NCBI GenBank assembly: GCA_934309345.1
Contig: CAKRDD010000013.1
Location: 24,641-88,640, forward strand
Length of the DNA: 64,000 nt
DNA from: an uncultured Mediterraneibacter sp.
Lineage (GTDB): Bacteria; Bacillota; Clostridia; Lachnospirales; Lachnospiraceae
Reading direction: 5' to 3'
Below the pieces are notes generated by a model. That model was given only the letters and a program-made list of their open reading frames with translations, ran no database searches and was not told the origin of the DNA. Every line of letters starts with the position of its first letter. Positions within the stretch are counted from its first letter, which is position 1. Positions 42,909-51,360 of this stretch are shown here, in pieces. Both the position numbers and the translations under genes were made by a program.

Positions 42909-43409
42909 TTAAAATTCAGCGATCACTGTCTCGCCCTGTACTGCATCCATTCCTGTGTGCAGCTTCATATCCGGATAATCATCTCCGTTTGTAACTACGA
43001 GAATACATGTTTTCTCGTATCCGTGTGCTTTGATCTTCTCCGGATCAAATGAAAGCAGCTTGTCTCCTGCGCTTACCTTATCTCCTTCTTTCACGAAGTA
43101 CTCGAATCCGTCACCTTCCATGTTCACTGTGTCGATTCCTTCGTGGATCAAAATCTCTACTCCGTTCGCAAGTGTAAGTCCAACTGCATGTCTGGAGCCT
43201 TCCATCAGTACAGATACTGTTGCGTCACATGGTGCCACGATCACATTCTCTTCCGGCTCGATTGCAAGTCCGTCACCTAATGCTTTTGATGAGAACACCT
43301 CGTCTTTTACTTCCTCGATTGGTACTACTTTTCCTGACAGATAAGCCTTTACAACGAATGGCTTATTCTCTTCTGCAGGAGCCTGTTTTTTCTTGAAAAA
43401 TGAAAACAT
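42909..43409 (-). CDS. crr: PTS glucose-type EIIA protein
   Basis: 166 residues from ATG 43409. GSRHAVGL (His74) and ILIHEGIDTVNMEGDGF with phospho-acceptor His89 match IIA-Glc His75/His90, followed by KVSAGDKLLSFD. A stand-alone cytosolic phosphocarrier between HPr and a IIBC permease; no IIBC gene is in the window. The start follows the TAG of the upstream GH1 remnant by 2 bases; GAGGCG in that coding end may serve as ribosome site. The frame is open 10 codons further. Confidence 0.92.
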   Translation of the reverse strand: MFSFFKKKQAPAEENKPFVVKAYLSGKVVPIEEVKDEVFSSKALGDGLAIEPEENVIVAPCDATVSVLMEGSRHAVGLTLANGVEILIHEGIDTVNMEGDGFEYFVKEGDKVSAGDKLLSFDPEKIKAHGYEKTCILVVTNGDDYPDMKLHTGMDAVQGETVIAEF

Positions 43410-43411
43410 AC

Positions 43412-43699
43412 CTACTTCTCGCCTCTTTCTTTTAAACATTGTCCATTGGTTTCAATTACGTTCTTATACCAGTCAAATGATTTCTTCTTTGTACGTCTCA
43501 GCGTGCCTTTTCCATTGTCATCTTTGTCAACATAGATAAAGCCATAACGCTTTTTCATTTCACCGGTTGAAGCACTAACTAAATCAATGCATCCCCATGA
43601 AGTATAACCCATAATTTCCACACCGTCAATCTCTACGGCGTCCATCATAGCTAAAATGTGTGCTTTCAAATATTCTATGCGGTAATCAGAATGTAACTT
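43412..43699 (-). pseudogene. C-terminal remnant of a GH1 6-phospho-beta-glucosidase
   Basis: About 95 codons match the C-terminal end of BglA-type enzymes: DYRIEYLKAHILAMMDAVEIDGVEIMGYTSWGCIDLVSASTGEMKKRYGFIYVDKDDNGKGTLRRTKKKSFDWYKNVIETNG. Full enzymes have about 475 residues; the N-terminal 80%, including both catalytic Glu motifs, is missing. The frame continues upstream to 43834 with unrelated sequence (MSLSGTPRILTL...), read across the terminator of the neighbouring nuclease gene. A deletion or insertion removed the 5' part. It still directly precedes crr, indicating a former beta-glucoside operon. Confidence 0.88.
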
Positions 43700-43800
43700 T
43701 CTTCTATAAGAAATTTCAGGAGAAGTATCACTGCCAGCCGGGGGAGTATAGGGGATAGGTGAAAAACTCACACCCTTTACTTCATAAGCCAAAAAAGAAA

Positions 43801-43849
43801 GAGTCAATATTCTTGGGGTTCCTGACAAACTCAACGCGAATATTGGCTC
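43801..43849 (-). terminator. Terminator of the Rpn-type nuclease gene
   Basis: Minus strand GAGCCAATATTC pairs with GAATATTGACTC (one mismatch), followed by TTTCTTTTTT; 11 bases past the stop. Confidence 0.8.
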
Positions 43850-43859
43850 TTCTTTGTTA

Positions 43860-45035
43860 TTATTTATTTGATTTTTGCAGCTCCGCTAATTGCTTTCGCA
43901 GATACTCAACCTCTGCTTCTGCTGTCTCTGCGCGCTCTTTCTGTATAGCTACATCTGTTTCTAACTTCTCTTTCCTTGCTTTCAGCTTTTCTTTATCTGC
44001 TTTGAGCTTTTCTTCGTCCGCTTTCAGCTTTTCTTCGTCGGCTTTCAGTTTCTCCTGTTTAGCTTCCATCTGTCTGCCTACTTCATCTAACGCTTCCATC
44101 TTTTTTGCATGTTCTTCCGTCATTTTAGTGTATTCTTCTATCATCTCATCAACCATCAATTTTACTGTGTTTCGATCTAAAATCTCAAGTTCCTTTGAAA
44201 ACATACTCATCATCCTCTCCATATTCAGGCAGATGGTATAGACTTCCTCGTATATCTTTTTAAATTCCGGATTGCAATTTAACAGATTGATAATCATGTC
44301 TGGATCGTCCTGACTTAGAAATACGAGCCACTCTTCCAGTCTGCTCTCTATCTTTCTGCCTTCATTATGAATGGTGTCATTAAAAATGTCAAGGCAAATG
44401 AAAGTATATTCCTGTAACAAATCCATCTTCACACCAGTATCGCTTTTTTGTTCAAAACGATGGATGTATTGTTCTTTTGAAAACTTAGTAAAAGCTGCAT
44501 TACTTTTCTCAAACAGAACTATTGTATATACTTTTTTAATTTCTTTATAAGTAAATGATTTCCCCAATTCTAATCGGACTCTTTTATACTGCCTGAGCAA
44601 CAGATCCGAAGAGTAGCAGGCACTTCTCTGTCCCGAAAATAAGTATCCTACTTTCTGAACTTCTACATTTGCAATACTGCCATCCTCAAACTGAACAACA
44701 ATATCCATAATAAGAAGTGAACTTTCCGCTGCTATTTTAGCTGATTCATTTGGCAGAACTTTTAAAATCTTAATTTTCTTTCCAAGTATTTCCGACAGGA
44801 AATCATTTAACCGTTCTGGTCTTGTATCAGGATTCATAATTGCCTTAAAGTAAGTATCATACAGTAATTTCACTCCTTTGACACCCGTACAGATGTCAAG
44901 GTATTCTTTCTGATATTTTTCTTCCCATCCGCAAAATGTTTCCCATAGCCGCTTATTTTCCCGAAGTTCTTTCAGCACCTCACCTTCCGTGCGAATCATC
45001 GGGAAATATTGTTGTAATTTGTTTTTCATCTTCAC
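43860..45035 (-). CDS. Rpn/PD-(D/E)XK nuclease-family (putative transposase-like) protein
   Basis: 391 residues. The N-terminal nuclease region has TYFKAIMNPDTRPERLNDFLSEIL, then MDIVVQFEDGSIANVEVQK, where Asp and ExQK fit the PD-(D/E)XK core of the Rpn/PDDEXK_2 family. The C-terminal part is a coiled coil with four to five copies of the heptad EEKLKAD (about 335-370), a 21 bp DNA tandem repeat. Rpn proteins are recombination-promoting nucleases, some in phage defence. GTG start after AGAGAG. Inserted beside a broken GH1 gene. Confidence 0.82.
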   Translation of the reverse strand: MKMKNKLQQYFPMIRTEGEVLKELRENKRLWETFCGWEEKYQKEYLDICTGVKGVKLLYDTYFKAIMNPDTRPERLNDFLSEILGKKIKILKVLPNESAKIAAESSLLIMDIVVQFEDGSIANVEVQKVGYLFSGQRSACYSSDLLLRQYKRVRLELGKSFTYKEIKKVYTIVLFEKSNAAFTKFSKEQYIHRFEQKSDTGVKMDLLQEYTFICLDIFNDTIHNEGRKIESRLEEWLVFLSQDDPDMIINLLNCNPEFKKIYEEVYTICLNMERMMSMFSKELEILDRNTVKLMVDEMIEEYTKMTEEHAKKMEALDEVGRQMEAKQEKLKADEEKLKADEEKLKADKEKLKARKEKLETDVAIQKERAETAEAEVEYLRKQLAELQKSNK

Positions 45036-45340
45036 ATCATCTCTCTTTCGTATTCTTTTAACGACCCACTATCCTTACAGACTTCCCCATAAGTCTGAAA
45101 AACAGCTTCTGTTATCGTTGTTACTACTAAAGCGATGTCATAAACAAAGTAAAATCCGTTCCAACTTGTCGCCATCTAAATTCCTATTCCATTGGCAACA
45201 ATATCTCTCGCCCCTTAATAGGAGTAGTTCTAGAATACGTGATGTGATATTAAATTGCAATGTGTTTATTGTTCATAACTCAATTTTTTTGTTTATAAAA
45301 TGTGGATAACTTTTCACACTCCCGCCAGTTCCACCTCGTA
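45036..45340. other. Non-coding stretch between two nuclease-type genes
   Basis: About 300 bases without a convincing ORF, strong promoter or structured RNA. AT-rich, especially 45230-45300. A TTGTGGATAAC-like motif near 45300 is not supported as an origin. Confidence 0.4.
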
Positions 45341-45417
45341 GTTACATTTTTCCGTGTTTTTCATCTGTTCCTGTAACATTTTTCCAAGGTTTTTCACTGT
45401 ATTTTGTAACATTATTC
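45341..45417. repeat. Short tandem repeat after the AAA-nuclease gene
   Basis: Two and a third imperfect copies of a 32-33 bp unit beginning G(T/A)TAACATTTTTCC-like: 45341-45372, 45373-45405, and a start at 45406 (GTAACATTATTC) that runs into the gene end at 45412. Confidence 0.6.
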
Positions 45418-47142
45418 TCGCGTTCCGATCAAAATTTTCTTTCCTTCAAATGCAAATCCATAATGTCGGATCTCTTCTTTTTTGAATCCACGTGCAAAAA
45501 GTTGTGCATCATAGTTCATTTCCTCAATCTGATTCAGTGCATGCGCCACTGTCTCTTCCAACGTTTTTTCTTTCCTTGAGTTTCGAACTTTAAACTCCAT
45601 GATGATTGCAGGGTATTGTTTGTCTCCCTGCTTCCTTGGAATCATCATTACATCATATCTGCCAAATCCGCTCTCTCGATTCGAACAGATTTCATATTGA
45701 TCTGCCTGATCCGCAATCAATCCCAATACAAAGCCATGATAAAATCGTTCCGGCTCACTTGCCCCTTCTTCGCTTCCTGATGTGTCAAAGTAACTAAATG
45801 TCGCCATGGAAACCTGGTTCATATAATAATTCATTGCATCCAGATCACCGGCGAGAAGCGCCTTCATAAATTGATTATAATTCGATCTGCTCTGATGAAA
45901 CCATCCCTTAAATAAATTTGAGAACATTGCTGTTGTTTCCAGATTGGTAATCATCAGATGATACCATGGTTCTCTTAGAACTCCTCGATATTCCACATCT
46001 GTCGCCTTCAGATATCCGCTTGCCAGCATCAGACTCCAGATGGCATTCTCATCCTGATCCAGCTGTTCAAACACGATCTGTTCATCAAAGTTTACTACAA
46101 TTTCTTTTCCTTGCAGAAGTTCTTCCATCCGTTCTTTGATTTCCGATGAGGATTGTCTGATCAGCCGATTGATCAAGCCATTCGAACTTGTATCCGCCCA
46201 ATACGGACGCAATTGTTTTTTGTCCAGATAGTTTGTGATAGACCATGGATTATAAATGTCCTTCTGATTTCCAAATATAAATCCGTCATACCAGGATTTT
46301 ACAAGCTGTTTTTCTTCTGACATTCCCATTGTTTCCAATGCATGGAATACTTCTTCTTCCGTAAATCCAAAGCTGGACTCATACTCTGCTGATGTTGTTG
46401 TAACAACATTTAAGTTGTTCAAATCAGAAAATACCGATTCCTTCGACACTCTCGTGATGCCAGTCATCATTGCTCTTTCAAGATATGGATTGGTTTTAAA
46501 TGTTGCATTGAAAAAGTTTCTTATAAAAGCAATGAATTCTTCCCAATATTCATAGAGATATGCTTCTTGCATTGGTGTATCGTATTCATCCAGAAGAATC
46601 AGAACTTTCTTCTCATAATAACGATACAAACAATTGGACAGATTCTTGACTGCATTGCAGATTGTATCATTTGCCACAGGCTCTTTTAATCCTGGATTCT
46701 TTGCATAATTATCAAGTTCTTCAAAACATTTTTTCTCACCTTCTGTAAGGCCGTTCCATTCCAGGAGATAACGATGCTCGGAATATGCTTCATTGATCGC
46801 CATGATAATCCCATCCCTTGCATCCTGATAATCAGCTCCCTTAATTGTGGCAAAGCTAATGAATATCACAGGATATGTTCCCTGTAATCTCTGATATTTT
46901 TCTTCTTTCCAGACAGAAAGATCTTCGAATAATGTCTTCTTATCTGTATATAGATTCGAGAAGAAATAATTCAGCATACTCATATTTAATGTCTTACCAA
47001 AACGGCGAGGTCTTGTAATCAGTGTAATCTCATCCTGTGATTCCCACCATTCTCTGATCAGGTCAGATTTATCTATATAAAAGCAGTTGTTCTCCCGCAA
47101 TGATGCGAAATTCTGTTTTCCAATGCTTATTACCGGATGCAT
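45412..47142 (-). CDS. AAA-ATPase-like / PD-(D/E)XK nuclease protein, paralog 1
   Basis: 576 residues. N-terminal ATPase-like domain with atypical Walker A RPRRFGKT (44-51) and Walker B VLILLDEYDTPMQEAY; TGITRVSKESVFSDLNNL is a family signature. C-terminal nuclease-like domain: GFGRYDVMMIP with Asp and IIMEFKV with ExK. The family (AAA_9 plus DUF1703-type nuclease) is multi-copy in gut anaerobes and of uncertain function; selfish-element or defence roles have been suggested. GAGGGG precedes the ATG. It separates the lactose-type EIIA gene from crr. Confidence 0.85.
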   Translation of the reverse strand: MHPVISIGKQNFASLRENNCFYIDKSDLIREWWESQDEITLITRPRRFGKTLNMSMLNYFFSNLYTDKKTLFEDLSVWKEEKYQRLQGTYPVIFISFATIKGADYQDARDGIIMAINEAYSEHRYLLEWNGLTEGEKKCFEELDNYAKNPGLKEPVANDTICNAVKNLSNCLYRYYEKKVLILLDEYDTPMQEAYLYEYWEEFIAFIRNFFNATFKTNPYLERAMMTGITRVSKESVFSDLNNLNVVTTTSAEYESSFGFTEEEVFHALETMGMSEEKQLVKSWYDGFIFGNQKDIYNPWSITNYLDKKQLRPYWADTSSNGLINRLIRQSSSEIKERMEELLQGKEIVVNFDEQIVFEQLDQDENAIWSLMLASGYLKATDVEYRGVLREPWYHLMITNLETTAMFSNLFKGWFHQSRSNYNQFMKALLAGDLDAMNYYMNQVSMATFSYFDTSGSEEGASEPERFYHGFVLGLIADQADQYEICSNRESGFGRYDVMMIPRKQGDKQYPAIIMEFKVRNSRKEKTLEETVAHALNQIEEMNYDAQLFARGFKKEEIRHYGFAFEGKKILIGTRE

Positions 47143-47183
47143 AATGTTTCCCCTCGCTTTCTGCTCTTAAAGTTGCTGTTTTA

Positions 47184-47537
47184 TTATTTCTCATCTATTC
47201 TCTTATACAATTCAATAAATTCTTCTGCCAGAATACGAAAGCTCTCCGCACTCATCAACTGGTCTTCTGCATGCATCAGAAGCATAGAGCCGCCGAAACT
47301 GCTAAAACTATTAACTCCATCAGATTCATTAATAATCTCACCGTTCATATCCATTGTCAGAAGATCTGCATGAGCGTCATGTCCAAGTGCAAATGCTTTC
47401 TCACCTTGTTCGATCAGCTCTGTTGCCTCGTCATATTTTCCTTCTTTCGCACGTTGGATTGCATTGATAAAGTGTGTTCTCGCTGTACTCACATATGTGA
47501 TAATCTGAAAACATGCTACTTCAATTTTTTCGTTCAT
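47184..47537 (-). CDS. PTS lactose/cellobiose-type EIIA protein
   Basis: 117 residues, three-helix LacF/ChbA type: ISTARTHFINAIQRAKEGKYDEATELIEQGEKAF-like core (with YVSTAR) and the phospho-acceptor His89 in LLMHAEDQLMSAE. It passes phosphate from HPr to a IIB of the lac/cellobiose family; no IIB or IIC gene is in the window. It is 22 bases after the inositol monophosphatase gene, same strand, so co-transcribed. Confidence 0.92.
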   Translation of the reverse strand: MNEKIEVACFQIITYVSTARTHFINAIQRAKEGKYDEATELIEQGEKAFALGHDAHADLLTMDMNGEIINESDGVNSFSSFGGSMLLMHAEDQLMSAESFRILAEEFIELYKRIDEK

Positions 47538-47559
47538 TTTCTATCTCTCTCAATTCTGA

Positions 47560-48330
47560 TCATTCACCCAACAACTGGCTTGCTTCCTTCCAGCACTGTC
47601 TTCCTGCTGCCAGTATTGAGCACGGCTGATCCAGCGTGATCATTCCGCCCTCTGCTGTTGAAATAAATCCTCCGGCTTCCATCACGATCAGTGATGCCGC
47701 CGCATAATCCCACGGATACAGCATCAGCTCAAGATATACTCCGTTCGCACCGGATGCCACGCGGCAGATATCAAGTGCTGCGGAACCACCGGCACGGATT
47801 CCAAGACTGTTCAGATACAGTTTCTTCGCATGGTCAAAGATTCTGTCTGTATCCTCTGTCTGATAACGTGCTGTTCCGAATGCGACTAGATTGTCTGCAA
47901 GTCCTTTATCAGAACAGTGAATCTCTTTTCCATTCAGTTTTGCACCTTCGCCTTTCACAGCGGAATACATTTCTCTTGTATATGGGTTGTAAACACAGCC
48001 AAACAGCATTCTTCCAAACTTTGTCAGACCGACTGAGATGCAACTGTGCTTATAATCAAAGATAAAGTTCGTCGTTCCGTCAATCGGATCTATAATGAAG
48101 CAATAGCCGTCTCCAAGTTCCTGCTGCATTCCGTCTTCCTCGGCAAGAAATGTCGCTTCCGGTATGAGCTGACGCAGGTTCTGAATCAGATAAAACTGAA
48201 TCTCCTTGTCATGCTTTGTCACAAAGTTTGCAGTTCCTTCTTTATCAAAAACTGTCAGTTCCCCGTCCTGTGCCTGAAGCATCAGTTCCCCTGCCAGTGT
48301 TACTATTTTCATAATCTCATCGTATAACAT
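47560..48330 (-). CDS. Inositol-1-monophosphatase family protein
   Basis: 256 residues. Metal-site motifs AEEDG (Glu), DPIDGTTNFIF and the C-terminal WDYAAASLIVMEAGG are complete. Mg-dependent, lithium-sensitive phosphatases of this group act on inositol-1-phosphate and other small phosphates. With the co-transcribed PTS EIIA it may remove phosphate from sugar derivatives; that is inferred. AAAGGAC precedes the ATG at 48330. Confidence 0.9.
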   Translation of the reverse strand: MLYDEIMKIVTLAGELMLQAQDGELTVFDKEGTANFVTKHDKEIQFYLIQNLRQLIPEATFLAEEDGMQQELGDGYCFIIDPIDGTTNFIFDYKHSCISVGLTKFGRMLFGCVYNPYTREMYSAVKGEGAKLNGKEIHCSDKGLADNLVAFGTARYQTEDTDRIFDHAKKLYLNSLGIRAGGSAALDICRVASGANGVYLELMLYPWDYAAASLIVMEAGGFISTAEGGMITLDQPCSILAAGRQCWKEASQLLGE

Positions 48331-48346
48331 GTTGGTTGTAGTCCTT

Positions 48347-50041
48347 TCATTTTTCTATACCGATCAGCACTTTCTTCCCGCAAAAAGCAAATCCATATCT
48401 TCTGATATTTTCCGCCTGAATCCCACGTTTTATCAGCTCTGTTGCATACTTCTTCTCTTCTATCTGAGCTAAAGCATTCTTTATTGAATCTTCCAGTGTC
48501 TTCTCCTTTTCCGAATCATAAACCTTGAATTCTATAATATATGCATTCTCATTCTTGTCCCTCGGTTCCAATATTACATCATATCTTCCAAATCCGCTTT
48601 CTCGATTGGATGAGATATAGTAACGATCTTCCAGTTCAACTAACAATCCGAGAACAAACCCATGATAAAATCTCTCCGGTTCGCTTTCTGCAGATGGTCT
48701 TTTTCCGCTATCAAAGAAGCTGAATGTATTTAACGCCACTCTGTTCATATATACATTCATTGCTTCTAAATCATTACTGAGTAATGCCTGGATAAACTCA
48801 TTATATCCACAATCATAATTTGCAAACCAGTCACGAATCATCCGTAGGAACATAATTCGCACTTCTTTATTTGTCAAACTGAGATAATAATCAAGTTCTC
48901 CTGTTCTCTCGTCAAATTCTATTTTTTCTATTTTTAGATATCCACTTGCGAGAAGCAGACTCCAGATCGCATCTTCTTTTGTATAAAGCTGATCATATAC
49001 AATCTGTTCATCAATCTGCTTCACCAGATTTTTTCCTTGTAGTAGAGTCTCAAAATCTTCTTTTACCAATACATTTCCACTTCGTACTAACTTATCAATC
49101 AGACTATTGGAACTGGTGTTAGCCCAATATGCTCCCAGTTTTCCAGTATCAAGGTAATTAATGATCGACCATGGATTATAAATATCTACACAATCTCCAA
49201 ATGTAAAACCATCATACCATTCTTTTACAACTGCTTTCTTGTCACTCTTTCCGTATTCATCCAATGCTGCAAAAACTTCTTTTTCTGTAAAGCCAAAGCT
49301 GTCTGCATATTCATTCGATGTTGTTGTAATAACCTTAAGATTGTTCAGATCAGAAAAAACAGACTCTTTACTCACACGGGTAATTCCTGTAAGGATTGCC
49401 TTTTCCAGATATGGGTTGCTTTTGAATGAAGCATTAAAAAGCCCACGGATGAATAATGTAAGTTCATCCCAGTAATCGTCCACATATGCTTCCTGCAACG
49501 GTGTGTCATGTTCATCCAGAAGAATCAGGACTTTCTTTCCGTAATATCGATAGAGGAATTCAGAAAGTCTCCGCAAAGATACAACAATTTCTTCTGAATC
49601 TTTCTGAAATGCGATATTCCAAAAATAATCCTTTTCTGCCGGAGTCATAATCTCCTTCTCTGTCAGGTATGCAAACCGGTTATATATTTCTGCAATCAGT
49701 CCTGCTATTCTTCTTTTTGCTTTCTCTCCATCTGTTTCTTTCACATCCGAAAAAGTAAGTGAGATCACCGGATAACTTCCTTTTAATTTCCACACTTCTT
49801 CCGCTTGTTTTATTGCTGTATCCTGAAACAGTTCTTCTGTATTCTGAACATCAATGGAAAAGAATTGTTCTACCATGCTCATTGTCAATGTTTTTCCAAA
49901 GCGGCGTGGTCTTGTAATCAGAGTTACGTCATCTCCCGATTCCCACCATTCTCTGATAAATTCGGTCTTATCAATATAAAAAGCATTTCGTTCTTTTATT
50001 TTAGAAAAATCTTGTATTCCGATTGCTACTTTTCTTTTCAT
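48347..50041 (-). CDS. AAA-ATPase-like / PD-(D/E)XK nuclease protein, paralog 2
   Basis: 564 residues, clearly homologous along its length to the gene at 45412-47142 (YIDKTEFIREWWESGDDVTLITRPRRFGKTLTMSM; VLILLDEHDTPLQEAYVDDYWDELTLFIRGLFNASFKSNPYLEKAILTGITRVSKESVFSDLNNL; GFGRYDVILEP...YIIEFKVYD). The two look like old paralogs rather than a fresh duplication. AAAGGAT precedes the ATG. It ends 16 bases before the inositol monophosphatase gene. Confidence 0.85.
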   Translation of the reverse strand: MKRKVAIGIQDFSKIKERNAFYIDKTEFIREWWESGDDVTLITRPRRFGKTLTMSMVEQFFSIDVQNTEELFQDTAIKQAEEVWKLKGSYPVISLTFSDVKETDGEKAKRRIAGLIAEIYNRFAYLTEKEIMTPAEKDYFWNIAFQKDSEEIVVSLRRLSEFLYRYYGKKVLILLDEHDTPLQEAYVDDYWDELTLFIRGLFNASFKSNPYLEKAILTGITRVSKESVFSDLNNLKVITTTSNEYADSFGFTEKEVFAALDEYGKSDKKAVVKEWYDGFTFGDCVDIYNPWSIINYLDTGKLGAYWANTSSNSLIDKLVRSGNVLVKEDFETLLQGKNLVKQIDEQIVYDQLYTKEDAIWSLLLASGYLKIEKIEFDERTGELDYYLSLTNKEVRIMFLRMIRDWFANYDCGYNEFIQALLSNDLEAMNVYMNRVALNTFSFFDSGKRPSAESEPERFYHGFVLGLLVELEDRYYISSNRESGFGRYDVILEPRDKNENAYIIEFKVYDSEKEKTLEDSIKNALAQIEEKKYATELIKRGIQAENIRRYGFAFCGKKVLIGIEK

Positions 50042-50177
50042 TCAGAAAAATCCTTTCCTAATTTCAGAAATGCCACAGCATTCCTCTAATCTGTTCTGTC
50101 CTTTTCATGTGCTTCTATCTTATCATGATTTTCCTCATTAATCTATAGATATCCGGGGCAAAAGATTAGACAAAAAA

Positions 50178-50209
50178 ATCGAGAATGTATTTCCCCATAC
50201 ACTCTCGAT
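50178..50209 (-). terminator. Terminator of the lacI-family regulator gene
   Basis: Minus strand: ATCGAGAGTGTAT pairs with ATACATTCTCGAT, followed by TTTTTTTGTC; 25 bases after the stop. Confidence 0.9.
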
Positions 50210-50233
50210 TTCTCATCACCATTCTTCTTTTCT

Positions 50234-51241
50234 CTAAAAATCTGTCGTACACCGCTTCACGATCTCGCACGGTACAACCACATTCTTCTCAATCTCTTCC
50301 TGCTTCTCCAGAAGGCTGATCATATGATCCACGGTTGTCTTGCAAAGTACATTGAGCTTACTGTCCACGGAAGTCAGCTCCGGTTCGCTGCTGATTGCCA
50401 TAATAGAATCATTATATCCACTGATCGACAGTTCTTCCGGAATGGAAATAGCTTTTACTTTCGCATACTTCACTGCTCCGACTGCCATCGCATCGTCTGT
50501 TGCAAGCACTCCGTCAAACTCCAGCGTTCTGCTGTATTCTAAGAGGAGATTCTTCGTATATTCAATGTCATTCTTCGTGCGGAATTTCAGCTCGCCTCTG
50601 ATCGGATATCCTGCGTCTGCAAGCGCAGCCTCATATCCTTTCATCTTCTGGCGTCCACTGAAGGAATCTGAATCATACATAAAGAGGATTCTCTCTCTTC
50701 CTCTGCGGATCATGGACTTCGTCACTTCATAAGTCGCATGGTAATCATCCGCACAGGCGCAATAGATATTCTTGCCGCACACTCTACCATTGATGATAAA
50801 GATTGGTGTCTGTTCTGCGGCTTCTCTGATGTAATCTGTGTCATCCTCGTCTTTTCCATTCCCTGCGTAAGTGGAACCTACAAGTACAAGGGTGTCAATC
50901 TTCTTTGACAATAACAGATTCACGTAATTTTTTTTCTCTTTCTGCTTGAATCCACTGCAGCCTAGGATACAGTCATATCCGTATTCATGCAAACGGCCTT
51001 CTAAGTAGGAAACCGCTTTAGACATATAACTGTCTGAAATGTCCGGGCAAATGATTCCTACTGTCTTCATTGTTCCAAGTCCAAGTCCTCTCGCGAAGAC
51101 ATTCGGCGTGTAATCATTCTCCTCCATTACAGCCAGTACTTTCTGTTTTGTTTTCTCGCTTACTCTTGGGCTTCCATTGACCACTCTGGACACAGTTGCA
51201 ATGGACACACCGGAAAGCTTCGCTATATCATATATATTCAT
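50234..51241 (-). CDS. LacI-family transcription regulator, probable hexuronate regulator
   Basis: 335 residues from ATG 51241 (AGAGGAC upstream). N-terminal HTH and hinge helix MNIYDIAKLSGVSIATVSRVVNGSPRVSEKTKQKV...YTPNVFARGL, then a periplasmic-binding-like effector domain. It lies 3' of the TRAP-uxaC operon. Three LacI-type palindromes in the divergent TRAP/uxa control region are likely targets, and a uronate or KDG the likely effector; both are inferred. An IS200/IS605 element ends about 18 bases before the start codon, so the native promoter appears displaced. Confidence 0.9.
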   Translation of the reverse strand: MNIYDIAKLSGVSIATVSRVVNGSPRVSEKTKQKVLAVMEENDYTPNVFARGLGLGTMKTVGIICPDISDSYMSKAVSYLEGRLHEYGYDCILGCSGFKQKEKKNYVNLLLSKKIDTLVLVGSTYAGNGKDEDDTDYIREAAEQTPIFIINGRVCGKNIYCACADDYHATYEVTKSMIRRGRERILFMYDSDSFSGRQKMKGYEAALADAGYPIRGELKFRTKNDIEYTKNLLLEYSRTLEFDGVLATDDAMAVGAVKYAKVKAISIPEELSISGYNDSIMAISSEPELTSVDSKLNVLCKTTVDHMISLLEKQEEIEKNVVVPCEIVKRCTTDF

Positions 51242-51258
51242 CGTCGTGTCCTCTCTTT

Positions 51259-51360
51259 GTGAACTACTCGGCAACTAAGTTACCAGAGCATCTGAATTCT
51301 GGCGGGATACCGCCTTTTTTTCAGGGTGCGTCCATGGCACCAATACTGCTTACCTTTTGG
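51259..51360 (-). ncRNA. Right end / probable omega RNA 3' part of the first IS605 element
   Basis: Immediately 3' of tnpB, as for omega RNAs. It has the GGCGGTATCCCGCC hairpin (51301-51314), a TGGTGCC..GGCGCACC-like stem and the terminal hairpin at 51267-51288. The sequence beyond the end, which would act as the guide, covers the lacI ribosome site and start codon. Confidence 0.5.

Noticed and set aside
43700..43834. Treating 43412-43834 as an intact small gene
   Set aside because: Only the part below about 43700 is GH1-like; the rest reads through the terminator of the nuclease gene and has no homology.
43960..44060. Regular repeats resembling a CRISPR array
   Set aside because: They are in-frame coding heptads without unique spacers.
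45290..45312. TTATAAAATGTGGATAAC-like motif as a DnaA box or origin
   Set aside because: A single match in AT-rich DNA without a cluster or replication genes nearby.
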